Assembly: GCA_964580315.1 (NCBI GenBank)
Contig: CAZOKH010000005.1
Span: 1 to 64,000, forward strand
Direction: 5' to 3'
Length of the DNA: 64,000 nucleotides
Source of the DNA: CAZOKH01 sp964580315
GTDB lineage: Bacteria; Chloroflexota; Anaerolineae; Anaerolineales; Anaerolineaceae
Shown here: one piece after another, positions 33,547 to 42,792 of the stretch
Layout: every line of letters begins with the position of its first letter
Numbering within the stretch: the stretch's first letter is position 1
Made by a program: the position numbers and the translations under genes
The notes under the pieces: generated by a model
Databases searched by the model: none
What the model saw: only the letters and a program-made list of their open reading frames with translations
Told to the model about the DNA's origin: nothing

Positions 33547-34469
33547 GGCTGATCCTCAAGGTGATTAACCGCTTCCAGGTAGGCCTTTTCAAGGCTCTGG
33601 GCGGTTTCCTGGAAAGACTTCACCGCAAGCCCGCTTTCCAGCAGCATGTTCAGCAACTGCGGATTGCGCTCATCAGGCCGGTCAACATGAAAACGCAGCC
33701 AGTTTTCCCCGCGCCCGGTCAACAGCACGCCCTGCGGCAGTTTGCCGTCCCAGTGGTTGAGGGGCTGCGACAACTGCGCTTCAAATTCCTGCTCGCCCAG
33801 CAATTTGCGCTTAATTTCATTCAATGAACCGTACAAGATAATTCGACCGCGCCGGATGATGGCCACCTGGTCAGCCAGTTCTTCCGCCTCAGCCAGGTTG
33901 TGCGTGCATAGGATGACAGCGCGCTCGTCACAGCGCAATTTGTAGATGGAGTCACGCACCATGCGGGCGCTTTGCGGGTCCATGGCTGAGGTCGGTTCGT
34001 CCAACAGCAGCACGGGCGGCTGGTGCAGCAAAGCGCGCACCAGCGCCAATTTCTGACGCATACCGCGCGAATATTCACCCAGCCGTTTTTTCTGCGCCCA
34101 TTCCAGGTCAAATTGATTTAATAATTGCTTGATACGCTGCTGGCAAACCTGCCGTTCAATTCCATACAGGTTTCCATAAAATTCCAGGTATTCCCCCGCA
34201 CTCATGCGCCCGTACAAACCCTGCTGCTCCGACAGCACTCCCACTTTGGAACGCACCTCAACCGCCTGGCTGACCACATCAAAACCGGCAATCGAAGCCC
34301 TTCCCGAAGTAGGCGGTAAAATGGATGACAACATGCGCACGGTGGTGGTTTTCCCGGCGCCGTTGGGTCCCAGCAGGGCTAAAACCTGCCCGGCAGGCAC
34401 ATGTATATTGACTCCATCCACCGCGCGAAACTGTTCAAAGTCCTTGGTTAGTTCTTCAGCAACAATCAT
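33543..34469 (-). CDS. ABC-2 exporter ATP-binding protein
   Basis: 308 residues. Partner ATPase of the downstream permease. Walker A GPNGAGKTTT near 34-43, signature YSRGMRQKLALVRALL near 133-148 (SRGM variant of LSGGQ, frequent in ABC-2 exporters), Walker B VLLLDEPTSAMDP near 153-165, switch His in CTHNLAEAEEL near 187-197. After residue 225 a C-terminal extension of about 80 residues follows, typical of CcmA/DrrA-type ATPases. It overlaps the permease gene by four bases. Confidence 0.93.
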   Translation of the reverse strand: MIVAEELTKDFEQFRAVDGVNIHVPAGQVLALLGPNGAGKTTTVRMLSSILPPTSGRASIAGFDVVSQAVEVRSKVGVLSEQQGLYGRMSAGEYLEFYGNLYGIERQVCQQRIKQLLNQFDLEWAQKKRLGEYSRGMRQKLALVRALLHQPPVLLLDEPTSAMDPQSARMVRDSIYKLRCDERAVILCTHNLAEAEELADQVAIIRRGRIILYGSLNEIKRKLLGEQEFEAQLSQPLNHWDGKLPQGVLLTGRGENWLRFHVDRPDERNPQLLNMLLESGLAVKSFQETAQSLEKAYLEAVNHLEDQP

Positions 34470-34511
34470 CCTTGCGCTGCCTTTACTGGCGAGATGGCTG
34501 ATCTCTTTGAT

Positions 34512-35381
34512 TTATTGATGATCGGAAGTGACTGACTCCTGCTGTGTATTATCGGCTGTAACTTCGTTTGAAAGAGTCTGCGGAGATTTTTGGGTATGCC
34601 GCCAGATTAACAAGGCTGCTGCACTCACTGCCACCACCGCCATAATCACCTGGTTGGCGTTAAAGCCGCCCACCGTCGAAGCGTCCAGGCGAATGAATTC
34701 CAGGAAGAATCGTCCCACCGGGTAGATGATCAGATACACCAGGAAAATATCGCCGGATTTGAGTTTGCCAGCCAGGCGCTCTGAATGCGATAGCCACAGC
34801 AAAACAAACATATTCAACAGGTTCCAGATGGATTCATACAGGAACATGGGATGGTAATAAGCCACATCCTCAAAACCATGCAAACGGTAGCGCGGTTCAA
34901 TGAATATTGCCCAGGGCAAGTTTGTGGGGGCGCCGTACAACTCCTGGTTGATGTAGTTTCCCCAGCGGCCAATGGACTGCGCCAGCGCCAGGCCGGGGGC
35001 AATGGCATCGACCAGCGAATTGAAACTGGCATGTTTTTTTCGACAGTAAAAAAACAGCGCCAACAAACCGCCGATCACCGCGCCGGGAATTCCCAATCCG
35101 CCGCTGCGGATATTGATTGCATCAAGTGGATGGGTCAAAAAATAAAGGGTGGTCTTACCCTGCAAAACAGCAGTTTCTGAAGGCGTGAGAATGTGCCAGA
35201 TACGCGCACCAATCACGCCCGCGATCAACAGCCAGGGCATCACATCCCACACGATATCCGTTTCCAGTTTTCTGCGGCGGGCTTCATAGTCTGCCAGGAA
35301 GGCAGCCAGCACCGCCCCAAACATAATAATGACGCCGTACCAGTGGACAAAAATGGGTCCGAGGAAAAAGCCTTCACGCAT
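34512..35381 (-). CDS. lgt: Prolipoprotein diacylglyceryl transferase
   Basis: 289 residues, about seven membrane helices. Lgt attaches diacylglycerol to the lipobox Cys of lipoproteins, the step before LspA cleavage. Landmarks are FVHWYGVIIMFG near 11-22, SGGLGIPGAVIGG near 92-104 and the signature GRWGNYINQELYG near 138-150. Intact and full-length. The C-terminal 30 residues are a Ser/Thr/Gln-rich tail. In this window it would process the FecB-type, BMP-type and beta-propeller lipoproteins, together with LspA at 46040. Confidence 0.96.
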   Translation of the reverse strand: MREGFFLGPIFVHWYGVIIMFGAVLAAFLADYEARRRKLETDIVWDVMPWLLIAGVIGARIWHILTPSETAVLQGKTTLYFLTHPLDAINIRSGGLGIPGAVIGGLLALFFYCRKKHASFNSLVDAIAPGLALAQSIGRWGNYINQELYGAPTNLPWAIFIEPRYRLHGFEDVAYYHPMFLYESIWNLLNMFVLLWLSHSERLAGKLKSGDIFLVYLIIYPVGRFFLEFIRLDASTVGGFNANQVIMAVVAVSAAALLIWRHTQKSPQTLSNEVTADNTQQESVTSDHQ

Positions 35382-35402
35382 AGATTCGTATTCCTTTCAA
35401 CA

Positions 35403-35421
35403 ATCGTTACCAGTTAACGAT
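35403..35421 (-). promoter_or_regulatory. Inverted repeat upstream of lgt
   Basis: ATCGTTA-CCAGT-TAACGAT is a perfect 7-bp inverted repeat with a 5-bp spacer, 22 bases before the lgt ATG and just upstream of its ribosome site (AAAGGA). It could be a protein-binding operator or an RNA hairpin; no clear promoter surrounds it. Confidence 0.35.
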
Positions 35422-35446
35422 CACAAAAAATATCATTAATCAAAAA

Positions 35447-36130
35447 TTACGCCTGGTCTTTAGATGATTCTTGCGCCGGTTTGTTGCTCTCCAAGGTCAT
35501 TTTTCGCATAATCCAGATGCGCTGCACCGCGGTGATGTTGGTTAATACAGCCATAATCCACAAACCCACCAGGGGAATGTTGAACACCAGCGCCGGGATG
35601 AGCACCAGGTAGCGCTCAACCCGCGAGAGCAAACCCGCTTTCAACTCATAACCCAGCGCTTCAGCACGCGCCCGCGTATAGGGCACCAGCACCGAACCGG
35701 CAGCTACCAGGTAAACCAGGATGCATGCCAGCGGATCTCTGTGAAGATAATAAATCAGCAAACCGCCCATGATGATTAATTCGGAATAACGGTCGGTCAC
35801 CGAATCAAAAAATGCACCGAACCGGGAAGGAACACCGCGCAGGCGCGCCATGGTGCCGTCGATGAAATCCAATGGAGCCAGCAGCGCCAGCGTGATTCCG
35901 CTCCAACTGATCCAGCCGCGCGCCGCCAGGTAGGCTGCCAGCACATGCCCCAGCATGCCAAGCAAGGTCACCATATCGGGATGAATGCCCAGGTTGTTGA
36001 GAAAACGAGCCACGCCTTCGGCGACACCGCCAAAACGACGGCGCAATTTATCGGTAAAGGTTATTTGTTTGGTTTGAGGCAGATCGGTCAATGTTCCACT
36101 CGATAGATATTTTTTTAGACAGGCGAACAT
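35447..36130 (-). CDS. CDP-alcohol phosphatidyltransferase family protein
   Basis: 227 residues, six hydrophobic segments. The catalytic CDP-alcohol signature D-x2-DG-x2-AR-x8-G-x3-D-x3-D is complete: DFIDGTMARL near 93-102, then FGAFFDSVTDRYSE near 108-121. The enzyme exchanges CMP for an alcohol such as glycerol-3-phosphate, inositol phosphate or serine in phospholipid synthesis. The alcohol cannot be told from the motif alone. The ATG at 36130 is only one base from AGGAG, so a downstream TTG start is possible. It follows ftsK by 83 bases on the same strand. Confidence 0.9.
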   Translation of the reverse strand: MFACLKKYLSSGTLTDLPQTKQITFTDKLRRRFGGVAEGVARFLNNLGIHPDMVTLLGMLGHVLAAYLAARGWISWSGITLALLAPLDFIDGTMARLRGVPSRFGAFFDSVTDRYSELIIMGGLLIYYLHRDPLACILVYLVAAGSVLVPYTRARAEALGYELKAGLLSRVERYLVLIPALVFNIPLVGLWIMAVLTNITAVQRIWIMRKMTLESNKPAQESSKDQA

Positions 36131-36213
36131 CTCCTGTCTCTAATTCCCTTCATTTTACCACTCGGCATCTAAATAAAATCCAAACCGGCCGCAATCGGGA
36201 AATGAATGGCGTC

Positions 36214-38466
36214 TTATTCCCCTTCATCATCCCCGTCATCCAACTCATCTTCATCCTCGTCCCCCTCGCGCGGCAGCAGCACTTCGCGCTCACGCCCGCC
36301 GGTCTGTGATGGGCCAATCACGCCCAGCTCTTCCAGCTCATCAATCAAACGGGCAGCACGCGGATAGCCAATGCGCAGGCGGCGCTGCAGCAGCGAAATG
36401 CTGGCGCGCTGCGATTCGCGCACCAGGTCAATGGCCCGCTGCACCAATTCATCGGCGGCGTCTTCGCCTTCCATATGCACCTGTGAGAGCATATCTTCCC
36501 ACGGCGCCGGGTTGTCTTCATCCGGCGACATCTTCTGCCAGAATTTGATCACCCGTTCCATTTCCTGGTCGGTGATCATGGCGCCCTGCGCGCGCAGGGG
36601 CGAACCCACTTCAGGATCGAGGAACAGCATGTCTCCGCGCCCCAAAAGCGTCTCAGCGCCGTTGGTATCCAGGATCACACGTGAATCGACTGAAGAACTT
36701 ACATTGAAAGAAACACGCGCCGGGAAGTTGGCTTTGATCAAGCCGGTCACCACGTCGGTGCTGGGGCGCTGGGTGGCAACAATCAAATGGATGCCAGTGG
36801 CGCGCGCCAACTGCGCCAGGCGCACCAGGCTGTGTTCGGTCTGTTCCGGCGAGGTCATCATCAAATCAGCCAACTCATCGATGATGATGACAATGCGCGG
36901 CAGGGTGGGCTGTTTTTTGCGTTCCATGCGGCGGTTATAGGTTTCCAGGTCGCGCGCATTGGCGGCTTCCAGCAGACGGTAGCGGTTATCCATCTCGACC
37001 AGCGCCCACTGCAGCACCCCCAGCATGCGCAGGGGTTCGGTTTCAACCTGGTGCAGCAGGTGCGGCAGCCCGTTGAAGCGCAGCAGCTCCACCATCTTGG
37101 GATCCAGCATGGTCAGGCGCAGTTCGTCCGGCGTGTTGTTCATCACCAGGCAAATGGTCAGCGCCACAATGCACACCGATTTGCCCGAACCCGTGGTGCC
37201 CGAAATGAGCAAGTGCGGCATGCGCGCCAGGTCTGCCACCACCGGTTTTCCCGACACGTCTTTGCCCAGCGCCAACGCCAGCGGAGACTGCAACCGAAGA
37301 AACTCCGGCGATTCTAGCAGCGGCCGCAGCCGCACCACCGAGCTTTTTTCATTGGGCACTTCAATGCCCACAAATGATTGTCCCGGCACCGGCGCTTCAA
37401 TGCGCAGCCGTTCTGCCGAGAGGGCCAGCGCCAGGTCGCGCGCCAAACCCGAAATTTGAGAAACACGCACCTTATGCCGTTGAATTTCGCCATCAGGCCC
37501 CTCTTTATCAATGAAGCCCGGTTCAACAGCATATTGCGTGACCGTAGGTCCTACCCGAAAACCCACTACCCGTGAAGGAATGCCAAATTCCGACAGGGTA
37601 TGCTCGATAAGCAGCGCTGTGTTGTGAATACTGGCGTCATCCGGACGGTTGGTTTGTTCATTCATCAACAAATTCAGCGGCGGCAAACTCTCACTGCGGC
37701 GCACCGCCGGGTTGACCGGTTTTTCAACCGCCGGAGACGTTTCGCGTTTTACCTTTTTACCCCCGCTGTTTTTGGCGCGCGGTTTGCTTGCTTCCACATC
37801 CGCATCGGCTGCTTGATCATCATCCACCACCTCTGGCACACGGCGCGCAGCCCGCTGCGGTGTTTCACGGATCAACCACGATTCCAGCCTGCGGCTGGTC
37901 CACTGAAATAATCCCAGGCCGTAAAAAGCAAAGAAAACCAGCAGCAAGATCAACAAGAATAAATCCACCGGGGCAGGCAAAATGCCGCGGAAGATTTCCA
38001 CCAATCCCCAGCCAATTTGTCCGCCGTCCAAACCCTGCTCCACGCGCAGCAGTGACTGCCCGCCCTGCAGAGTCAGCAGCGCCAGCAGGGTGAACACCAG
38101 CCCTTCCAGTGCCAGCACTTTGCCCAGGTCAAAATCTCTGCGGTCAGAAAAACGCCTCAGCAGCGATTTCACCCCCATGTAGCCCGCCAGCGCGGCTGCA
38201 AAAAAACTTCCCCAGCCCATCCAGCGGCGCAAAAAGAGCACCCAGGGAGTGATTAAAGCTCCCCGGGTGAATCCAAACAATCCCAGCAGGGTAACAATTG
38301 ACGCAACCAGTAACACAACCCCCAACAAATCCCAGCCAAAACGGTCAAAGCGCAGCCAAAACCCGGCAAACCGATCCAGCCACCCGGTTTCAGGTTCCTG
38401 GATTACGGTTGAAGGCTGTGGATCGGTTTTTGGCTTTTTCCCTGGCGATTTTTTATCCTGGCTCAT
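36214..38466 (-). CDS. ftsK: DNA translocase FtsK/SpoIIIE
   Basis: 750 residues, ATPase that pumps chromosome through the closing septum. Four N-terminal membrane helices (about 40-190), a charged linker (200-250), the alpha domain, then the motor: Walker A SGTTGSGKS near 413-421, PHLLHQVETEP near 467-477, Walker B IVIIIDELADLMM near 527-539. The C-terminal gamma winged helix (ASISLLQRRLRIGYPRAARLID near 684-705) reads KOPS-type DNA. An acidic tail of Asp/Glu closes the protein. Its ATG overlaps the S1 gene stop (ATGA), so translation is coupled to that gene. Confidence 0.96.
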   Translation of the reverse strand: MSQDKKSPGKKPKTDPQPSTVIQEPETGWLDRFAGFWLRFDRFGWDLLGVVLLVASIVTLLGLFGFTRGALITPWVLFLRRWMGWGSFFAAALAGYMGVKSLLRRFSDRRDFDLGKVLALEGLVFTLLALLTLQGGQSLLRVEQGLDGGQIGWGLVEIFRGILPAPVDLFLLILLLVFFAFYGLGLFQWTSRRLESWLIRETPQRAARRVPEVVDDDQAADADVEASKPRAKNSGGKKVKRETSPAVEKPVNPAVRRSESLPPLNLLMNEQTNRPDDASIHNTALLIEHTLSEFGIPSRVVGFRVGPTVTQYAVEPGFIDKEGPDGEIQRHKVRVSQISGLARDLALALSAERLRIEAPVPGQSFVGIEVPNEKSSVVRLRPLLESPEFLRLQSPLALALGKDVSGKPVVADLARMPHLLISGTTGSGKSVCIVALTICLVMNNTPDELRLTMLDPKMVELLRFNGLPHLLHQVETEPLRMLGVLQWALVEMDNRYRLLEAANARDLETYNRRMERKKQPTLPRIVIIIDELADLMMTSPEQTEHSLVRLAQLARATGIHLIVATQRPSTDVVTGLIKANFPARVSFNVSSSVDSRVILDTNGAETLLGRGDMLFLDPEVGSPLRAQGAMITDQEMERVIKFWQKMSPDEDNPAPWEDMLSQVHMEGEDAADELVQRAIDLVRESQRASISLLQRRLRIGYPRAARLIDELEELGVIGPSQTGGREREVLLPREGDEDEDELDDGDDEGE

Positions 38467-39413
38467 CCAGCTCCCACCAGGCCAAGCCCCAGCCGCCGTC
38501 TATCGGCATCAATGTGCAAGATCTTCACTTCAACAATCTGTCCTGGTTTAAAAATGTTTTCCAGAGAGCGGTGTTCATTGCCATTTCCAATCGACGAGAC
38601 ATGGATTAAACCCTCAACCCCTTCGGCCAGCCGGGCAAAAGCGCCAAAGCGTCGAATGCCGGTAATGGTTGCCGGGACAACATCTCCGGGTTTGTGATTA
38701 ATTTCCAGGTCTACCCATGGATTGGGCTCCAGGCGCTTGATACTCAACGCAACGCGGGTGTTCTCTTCAGAAATTTGCAACACCAGGGCTTTCACTTCAT
38801 CGCCAACTTTCATGACTTCTGAAGGGTGCTGCACCCTGCCCCAGGAAATCTCTGAAACGTGAACCAATCCTTCCACGCCTCCCAGGTCAATGAACACACC
38901 AAAGTCTGTAACGTTGGTCACCACACCGCAAACCAGGTCGCCGGTTTTCAATGAGTGAAACAACTGCTTGCGCTGCCCTTTACCTGAAAGAGCCGCCCGC
39001 TCTGAAAACACAATCCGTTCCAGGTTGGGTTCGCATTCAATCACTTTCAACTGCATAGAACGACCCACATAAGCGGCCAGTTTGGCGCGGCGCTCCTGTT
39101 CATCCTCGCTGCATTGCATACCCACCAGGTGCGAAATCGGTACAAAGCCCTGCACATCTTTTCCCTGTACCAGCAGTCCTCCCCGGTTATATGCGTGAAC
39201 TTGCAATTCGATGATTTCATCGCGATCGAAGACCTGCTTAACAAACTCCCAGTCCACCGGCTCGGAGATCATTGTTGGAGTCTGTCGGTTTGTTACCAAC
39301 ACCTCTTCCCCCTGATACACATCTTCGTCTGATAATACGGATGCCCACCATCCTTCATCTGCTACTGGAAGTTCTTTGCCCAACTTTTGCTGTGCTGTTC
39401 GATCCCTTAACAT
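38463..39413 (-). CDS. S1 RNA-binding domain protein (RpsA-like)
   Basis: 316 residues with three S1 domains: a divergent first one (IIELQVHAYNRGGLLVQ near 66-82), a strong second (GDLVCGVVTNVTDFGVFIDL near 151-170, with GLVHVSEISWG) and a third (GDVVPATITGIRRFGAFARL near 237-256, with GLIHVSS). Three domains fit a short bacterial S1-like protein that helps translation initiation or mRNA binding, shorter than the six-domain E. coli S1. I start at ATG 39413, preceded by GGAGGTGA, the strongest ribosome site of the region. Next gene is ftsK. Confidence 0.93.
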   Translation of the reverse strand: MLRDRTAQQKLGKELPVADEGWWASVLSDEDVYQGEEVLVTNRQTPTMISEPVDWEFVKQVFDRDEIIELQVHAYNRGGLLVQGKDVQGFVPISHLVGMQCSEDEQERRAKLAAYVGRSMQLKVIECEPNLERIVFSERAALSGKGQRKQLFHSLKTGDLVCGVVTNVTDFGVFIDLGGVEGLVHVSEISWGRVQHPSEVMKVGDEVKALVLQISEENTRVALSIKRLEPNPWVDLEINHKPGDVVPATITGIRRFGAFARLAEGVEGLIHVSSIGNGNEHRSLENIFKPGQIVEVKILHIDADRRRLGLGLVGAG

Positions 39414-39567
39414 CAAATCACCTCCCCAAATTCCCTTTCCCATTAATGTTTCTTCCTGTAAAAGTGCTGATATGTTTCCCTGTGCCCCATACGTGAAAAA
39501 AATTTCCTCTCACAATAATACATATTACAATAAAATTGAAAAAAATGGTATAGGGCATTGGGCTTTT

Positions 39568-41484
39568 TTATGTCACAGACCCATTATGATGATCTATTTC
39601 CATGTCCAATATTTTTTTAGAAACCTCCTCAATTGCCACACGCTGTTTTCGATACAAATCCGCTTCAGATAAAGCCAGTTTTCTGGCTACTTCACGCACT
39701 TTTTTCCCTTCGAGAAATTTCATTTCCAGGATATTATACAGAATCCACTCCCCGGTGAAATGGCGTTCTCCTTCCGGTTTTATCTGGTCAATGGCTTTTT
39801 TCAAGATGGCACGCAGAGCGTTTGCCTGGTTACCATCATGCTGGCTGGCGGCGTCTTGCACAACTTGCAGTTTCATCAATGGATTCTCGGTTAATTTTGG
39901 CCCGCCCCAGTAGTGGGTCAGCGCATCTTTCACCCACTGAGAGACATCCGACTCCGGCAAAGAAGCATCTTCCAACAGATGACTGCCGTCATAGCTGCTG
40001 GCCGCCCGGATACGCTGGATGTACTCCACCTCAGATGTCAATGATTCAAGAGAGCGAAAAACTTCGCGCTGATGCCGAATATCGCGCAGCGCCATGGATG
40101 CGCGTTCAGCCAGGCGCGATAATGCCGCCAGTTGATCGGGGTCAAATTCTTTTTTAGATACCGATGATACCCCCAGCAGGCCAAACAATTCGCCTTCTTC
40201 GCCATCGCCATCCGATAGGGTTACCAGCGTATCTTCACCCCAGTGGAATATTTGCGGCAAATTGCCATTCTCTGAAACCCTGTTTAAAATTTCGCTGGTG
40301 GCGCCTTCGTTGAAAAAGTCAGTTTTGCCAATGGTCACCACCTGGTCAATACCCGACGAGTTGAATGAGGCAATATAAGCCCCCGGCGCCTGCAAGCGGT
40401 CGCAAACAGCCGCCAGGATCATCTCCAGGAACTGGCGCAGGTCAGCTTCGGTGAGCACGCGGTTTTCAGCCGCCTGAAGCAAAGTGACATCATTGCGGTC
40501 TCTGCCAAAAAAGAACCAGTGTTCCCACAGCGGGCTGAACAGGGTGATCAGGTACTGGCTCAGCAGGATTACGCCAACCATCACGATGGGCACCACAGCC
40601 GAATAGGGAATGCCAAACGCTTCACCCACCCGGCGGACGATGGTAACCAGCCCCAGGGTCACGCTGGCAGTAACCGGTCCGCGCAGCAGCCATTTTGCCA
40701 GGCGGCGGCGCACCACGCGGTCAGGCCAAGATACGCCAAAGAACGCCACCGCATAAGCCATTAGCACGGTCAGGAAAATTACCAGGCTGTTGGCAAGAAA
40801 TACCAGCAGCCAGAAGATCAGTTGATGGTTGGCAGCAAACGAAGAACTGTACAGGAGGTAGGGAAAAGACCCCAGCGCAGGCGCGACCGCCCCGCTAATC
40901 AAATAGACAATGCGGCGCCGGCTGGTGGGTGTGGTGGTGCGCAAAAACGCCCGAATAAAATTGTACCAGGCTAGCGCCATGACCCCGGCATAATACAGTG
41001 TAAAGATGGTTGTTAAGAAGTTGGGTTCCAGGTAGGGAGCCGGGGGGGAACTGGTGTTCAAATTTCCCAGCAAAATGCCCAGCGCAAGCAGCCCCATAAA
41101 ACCCAGCGTCGCCAGGTAAAGCAGAACGACCAGCAGCCGTCGCTTGCCACGGCTGGGTTTGCCGGTGGTTGCCAGCAGCGCATCTGAAAAATGGAAATAG
41201 GCAGCCGGCAGCAAGATCACACCCAGCCACTGGGTATGCAGCCAGAAACTGATTAACTGCACATCACTTGAAGTGCCGCCCAGCGACTCGGCTGTGAATA
41301 CAATCACCATACACAGCATGATGCTGGAAAAAGTTCGCGCTACACGGTCCCGCAGGTTAAACGTCAGAGAGTAGAGCAGCAGCGAGAATGCAGTAATCGA
41401 TACCCCCGCCGATAAAATCTGGCTGAGTGTGCGCAAGGCTACCATTAATCCAGTCTGCCAGTCTGTTGCCATCATCCAACTCAA
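39568..41484 (-). CDS. Multi-helix membrane sensor with GAF-like domain and C-terminal HTH-like domain
   Basis: 638 residues. About nine membrane helices fill residues 20-315. A GAF-like domain follows (about 325-465; ENRVLTEADLRQFLEMIL then FDPDQLAALSRLAERASMALRDI). No HisKA, HATPase, GGDEF, EAL or phosphatase motif is present. The C-terminal 110 residues are helical, ending in VREVARKLALSEADLYRKQRVAIEEVSKKI (split: VREVARKLALSEADLYRK at about 590-607), a helix-turn-helix-like pattern. So this may be a membrane-tethered regulator. Transcribed apart from neighbours; the 124-base gap upstream of the S1 gene is AT-rich. Confidence 0.8.
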   Translation of the reverse strand: MSWMMATDWQTGLMVALRTLSQILSAGVSITAFSLLLYSLTFNLRDRVARTFSSIMLCMVIVFTAESLGGTSSDVQLISFWLHTQWLGVILLPAAYFHFSDALLATTGKPSRGKRRLLVVLLYLATLGFMGLLALGILLGNLNTSSPPAPYLEPNFLTTIFTLYYAGVMALAWYNFIRAFLRTTTPTSRRRIVYLISGAVAPALGSFPYLLYSSSFAANHQLIFWLLVFLANSLVIFLTVLMAYAVAFFGVSWPDRVVRRRLAKWLLRGPVTASVTLGLVTIVRRVGEAFGIPYSAVVPIVMVGVILLSQYLITLFSPLWEHWFFFGRDRNDVTLLQAAENRVLTEADLRQFLEMILAAVCDRLQAPGAYIASFNSSGIDQVVTIGKTDFFNEGATSEILNRVSENGNLPQIFHWGEDTLVTLSDGDGEEGELFGLLGVSSVSKKEFDPDQLAALSRLAERASMALRDIRHQREVFRSLESLTSEVEYIQRIRAASSYDGSHLLEDASLPESDVSQWVKDALTHYWGGPKLTENPLMKLQVVQDAASQHDGNQANALRAILKKAIDQIKPEGERHFTGEWILYNILEMKFLEGKKVREVARKLALSEADLYRKQRVAIEEVSKKILDMEIDHHNGSVT

Positions 41485-41504
41485 TCGATCAACACATGCC
41501 GGGT

Positions 41505-42044
41505 TTAGCGCAAAAACCGGGCAAAGAAAACGCCGATATCCTGATTAATATAATAATGGTCATTATACCCGCAGAAATCATACCCCATCTTTTGTGCAAA
41601 ACAGACGGCAGGATAATTCTTCGACTGCATCTCCAGGATCATCCTGCGCAAACCGCGCTGCGCTGCCCATTGTTGCGCTGCCAGCACCAGCGCCGTGCCA
41701 ATGCCCTTGCGCCGCAGGGCCTCGCGCACCAGAATGGCTGAAACCCAGGCCGAATCTTCAATCAATTGATCATTGACACGCAAATAGCCAACCGGTTCGT
41801 CCTGCATGACGGCGGTCAGCATCACAGCATGTTCCATCCAGTTTTTCTCAAGCGTGCTGGTTGGATAGGGATATTCCACCCGAACCGTGCGCGGCAGGCG
41901 CACTTCCCGAAAGGTAATGTTCATTTCACCGCTGTCCATCAACCGTTCCATCTGCCACACATGCGCTGTTTGAAATGTGTGTTCCAGCGAAACCAGGATG
42001 GGAATATCGGCCGGGGTAGTGGGACGGATTTCAATTTGTGGCAT
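41505..42044 (-). CDS. GNAT N-acetyltransferase
   Basis: 179 residues, a single GNAT domain. It opens with EIRPTTPADIPILVSLEH near 4-21 and has the acetyl-CoA loop in ILVREALRRKGIGTALVLAA near 109-128, then MILEMQSKNYPAVCFAQKMGY near 138-158. The last motif (N-x4-FY-like) is typical of small-molecule or protein N-acetyltransferases. Substrate unknown. It lies between the membrane sensor and the Ig-like membrane protein, all on the minus strand. Confidence 0.9.
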   Translation of the reverse strand: MPQIEIRPTTPADIPILVSLEHTFQTAHVWQMERLMDSGEMNITFREVRLPRTVRVEYPYPTSTLEKNWMEHAVMLTAVMQDEPVGYLRVNDQLIEDSAWVSAILVREALRRKGIGTALVLAAQQWAAQRGLRRMILEMQSKNYPAVCFAQKMGYDFCGYNDHYYINQDIGVFFARFLR

Positions 42045-42053
42045 GTTCTTTCC

Positions 42054-42740
42054 TCATTCTTCAGCAAGGATTCGGGTGCGTATGATGCAGGCGGGTAAAA
42101 CATTGTTCCGGCTATCGGTGATAACCAGCCGTAAGAGATAATCTCCCGGAACCAGTTGGCCGGTATTCCAAATGCCGCCCAGGGTCTCATCGGTTTTCTT
42201 GTCGCTGCCGGCTGCAATGGTCACCCAGCTTTGCCCGTTGGTTGAGCTGTATTCATACTTAAAGAAACCCAGGTCCGGTTGATTGACTGTTCCTTTCAAT
42301 TCAACCATGCCGCTGATCTCTTCCCCGTCGAGCGGGTAAGTCCATTCCAACTCGCCGGGAATGCACCCCTCAGAAAGGGTGGGCGGCAGGGTCGCAACGG
42401 GCTCCAATGCTGCGCCCGGTATGGAATCGCCTGACAGTGTGGGCGTGGGGGTCGCCAGCAAATCGGCGGTGGGAGTGATGAGCGCAACGCTTTGCGGGGT
42501 AGAACTGGCCACAAACGTCACCAGGAAAAACTCCATGGAAGCTGCCAGACCCAGCACAATGAGAAAAGCCAGGTTGGTGTTAAAACGGCGTTGGGCGGCT
42601 TCCTTTTCCAAACCAAAAACCGCTGAACGCCATTCCTGCCAGGCAGCAAATAACTTTCGCAGATAGATGCCCCCCACCAATCCCAATAGCAAATAGATCC
42701 AGACTTCGCTACGTTCTAGAAATCGAAGCAGATCTTCCAT
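42054..42740 (-). CDS. Membrane protein with extracytoplasmic Ig-like domain
   Basis: 228 residues. Two membrane helices (about 13-30 and 54-76) flank a short basic cytoplasmic loop. A Thr/Pro-rich stalk (84-120) then leads to a beta-rich outer domain of about 105 residues (GELEWTYPLDGEEISGMVEL, VNQPDLGFFKYEYSS, SWVTIAAGSDKK) that looks like an Ig/fibronectin-like fold. Two Cys (near 122 and 219) may form a disulfide. Function unknown; a surface adhesion or sensing role is a guess. Its stop is nine bases before the GNAT start. Confidence 0.78.
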   Translation of the reverse strand: MEDLLRFLERSEVWIYLLLGLVGGIYLRKLFAAWQEWRSAVFGLEKEAAQRRFNTNLAFLIVLGLAASMEFFLVTFVASSTPQSVALITPTADLLATPTPTLSGDSIPGAALEPVATLPPTLSEGCIPGELEWTYPLDGEEISGMVELKGTVNQPDLGFFKYEYSSTNGQSWVTIAAGSDKKTDETLGGIWNTGQLVPGDYLLRLVITDSRNNVLPACIIRTRILAEE

Positions 42741-42792
42741 GCTCTCATCAACTTATTCGTAAAGATCAATTCTAACTACCAGCCGTCAACCA

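Noticed and set aside
37858..37875. TGTTTCACGGATCAAC as a parS site
   Set aside because: Only the first nine bases match the palindromic consensus TGTTTCACGTGAAACA; the site lacks its second half and lies in ftsK.
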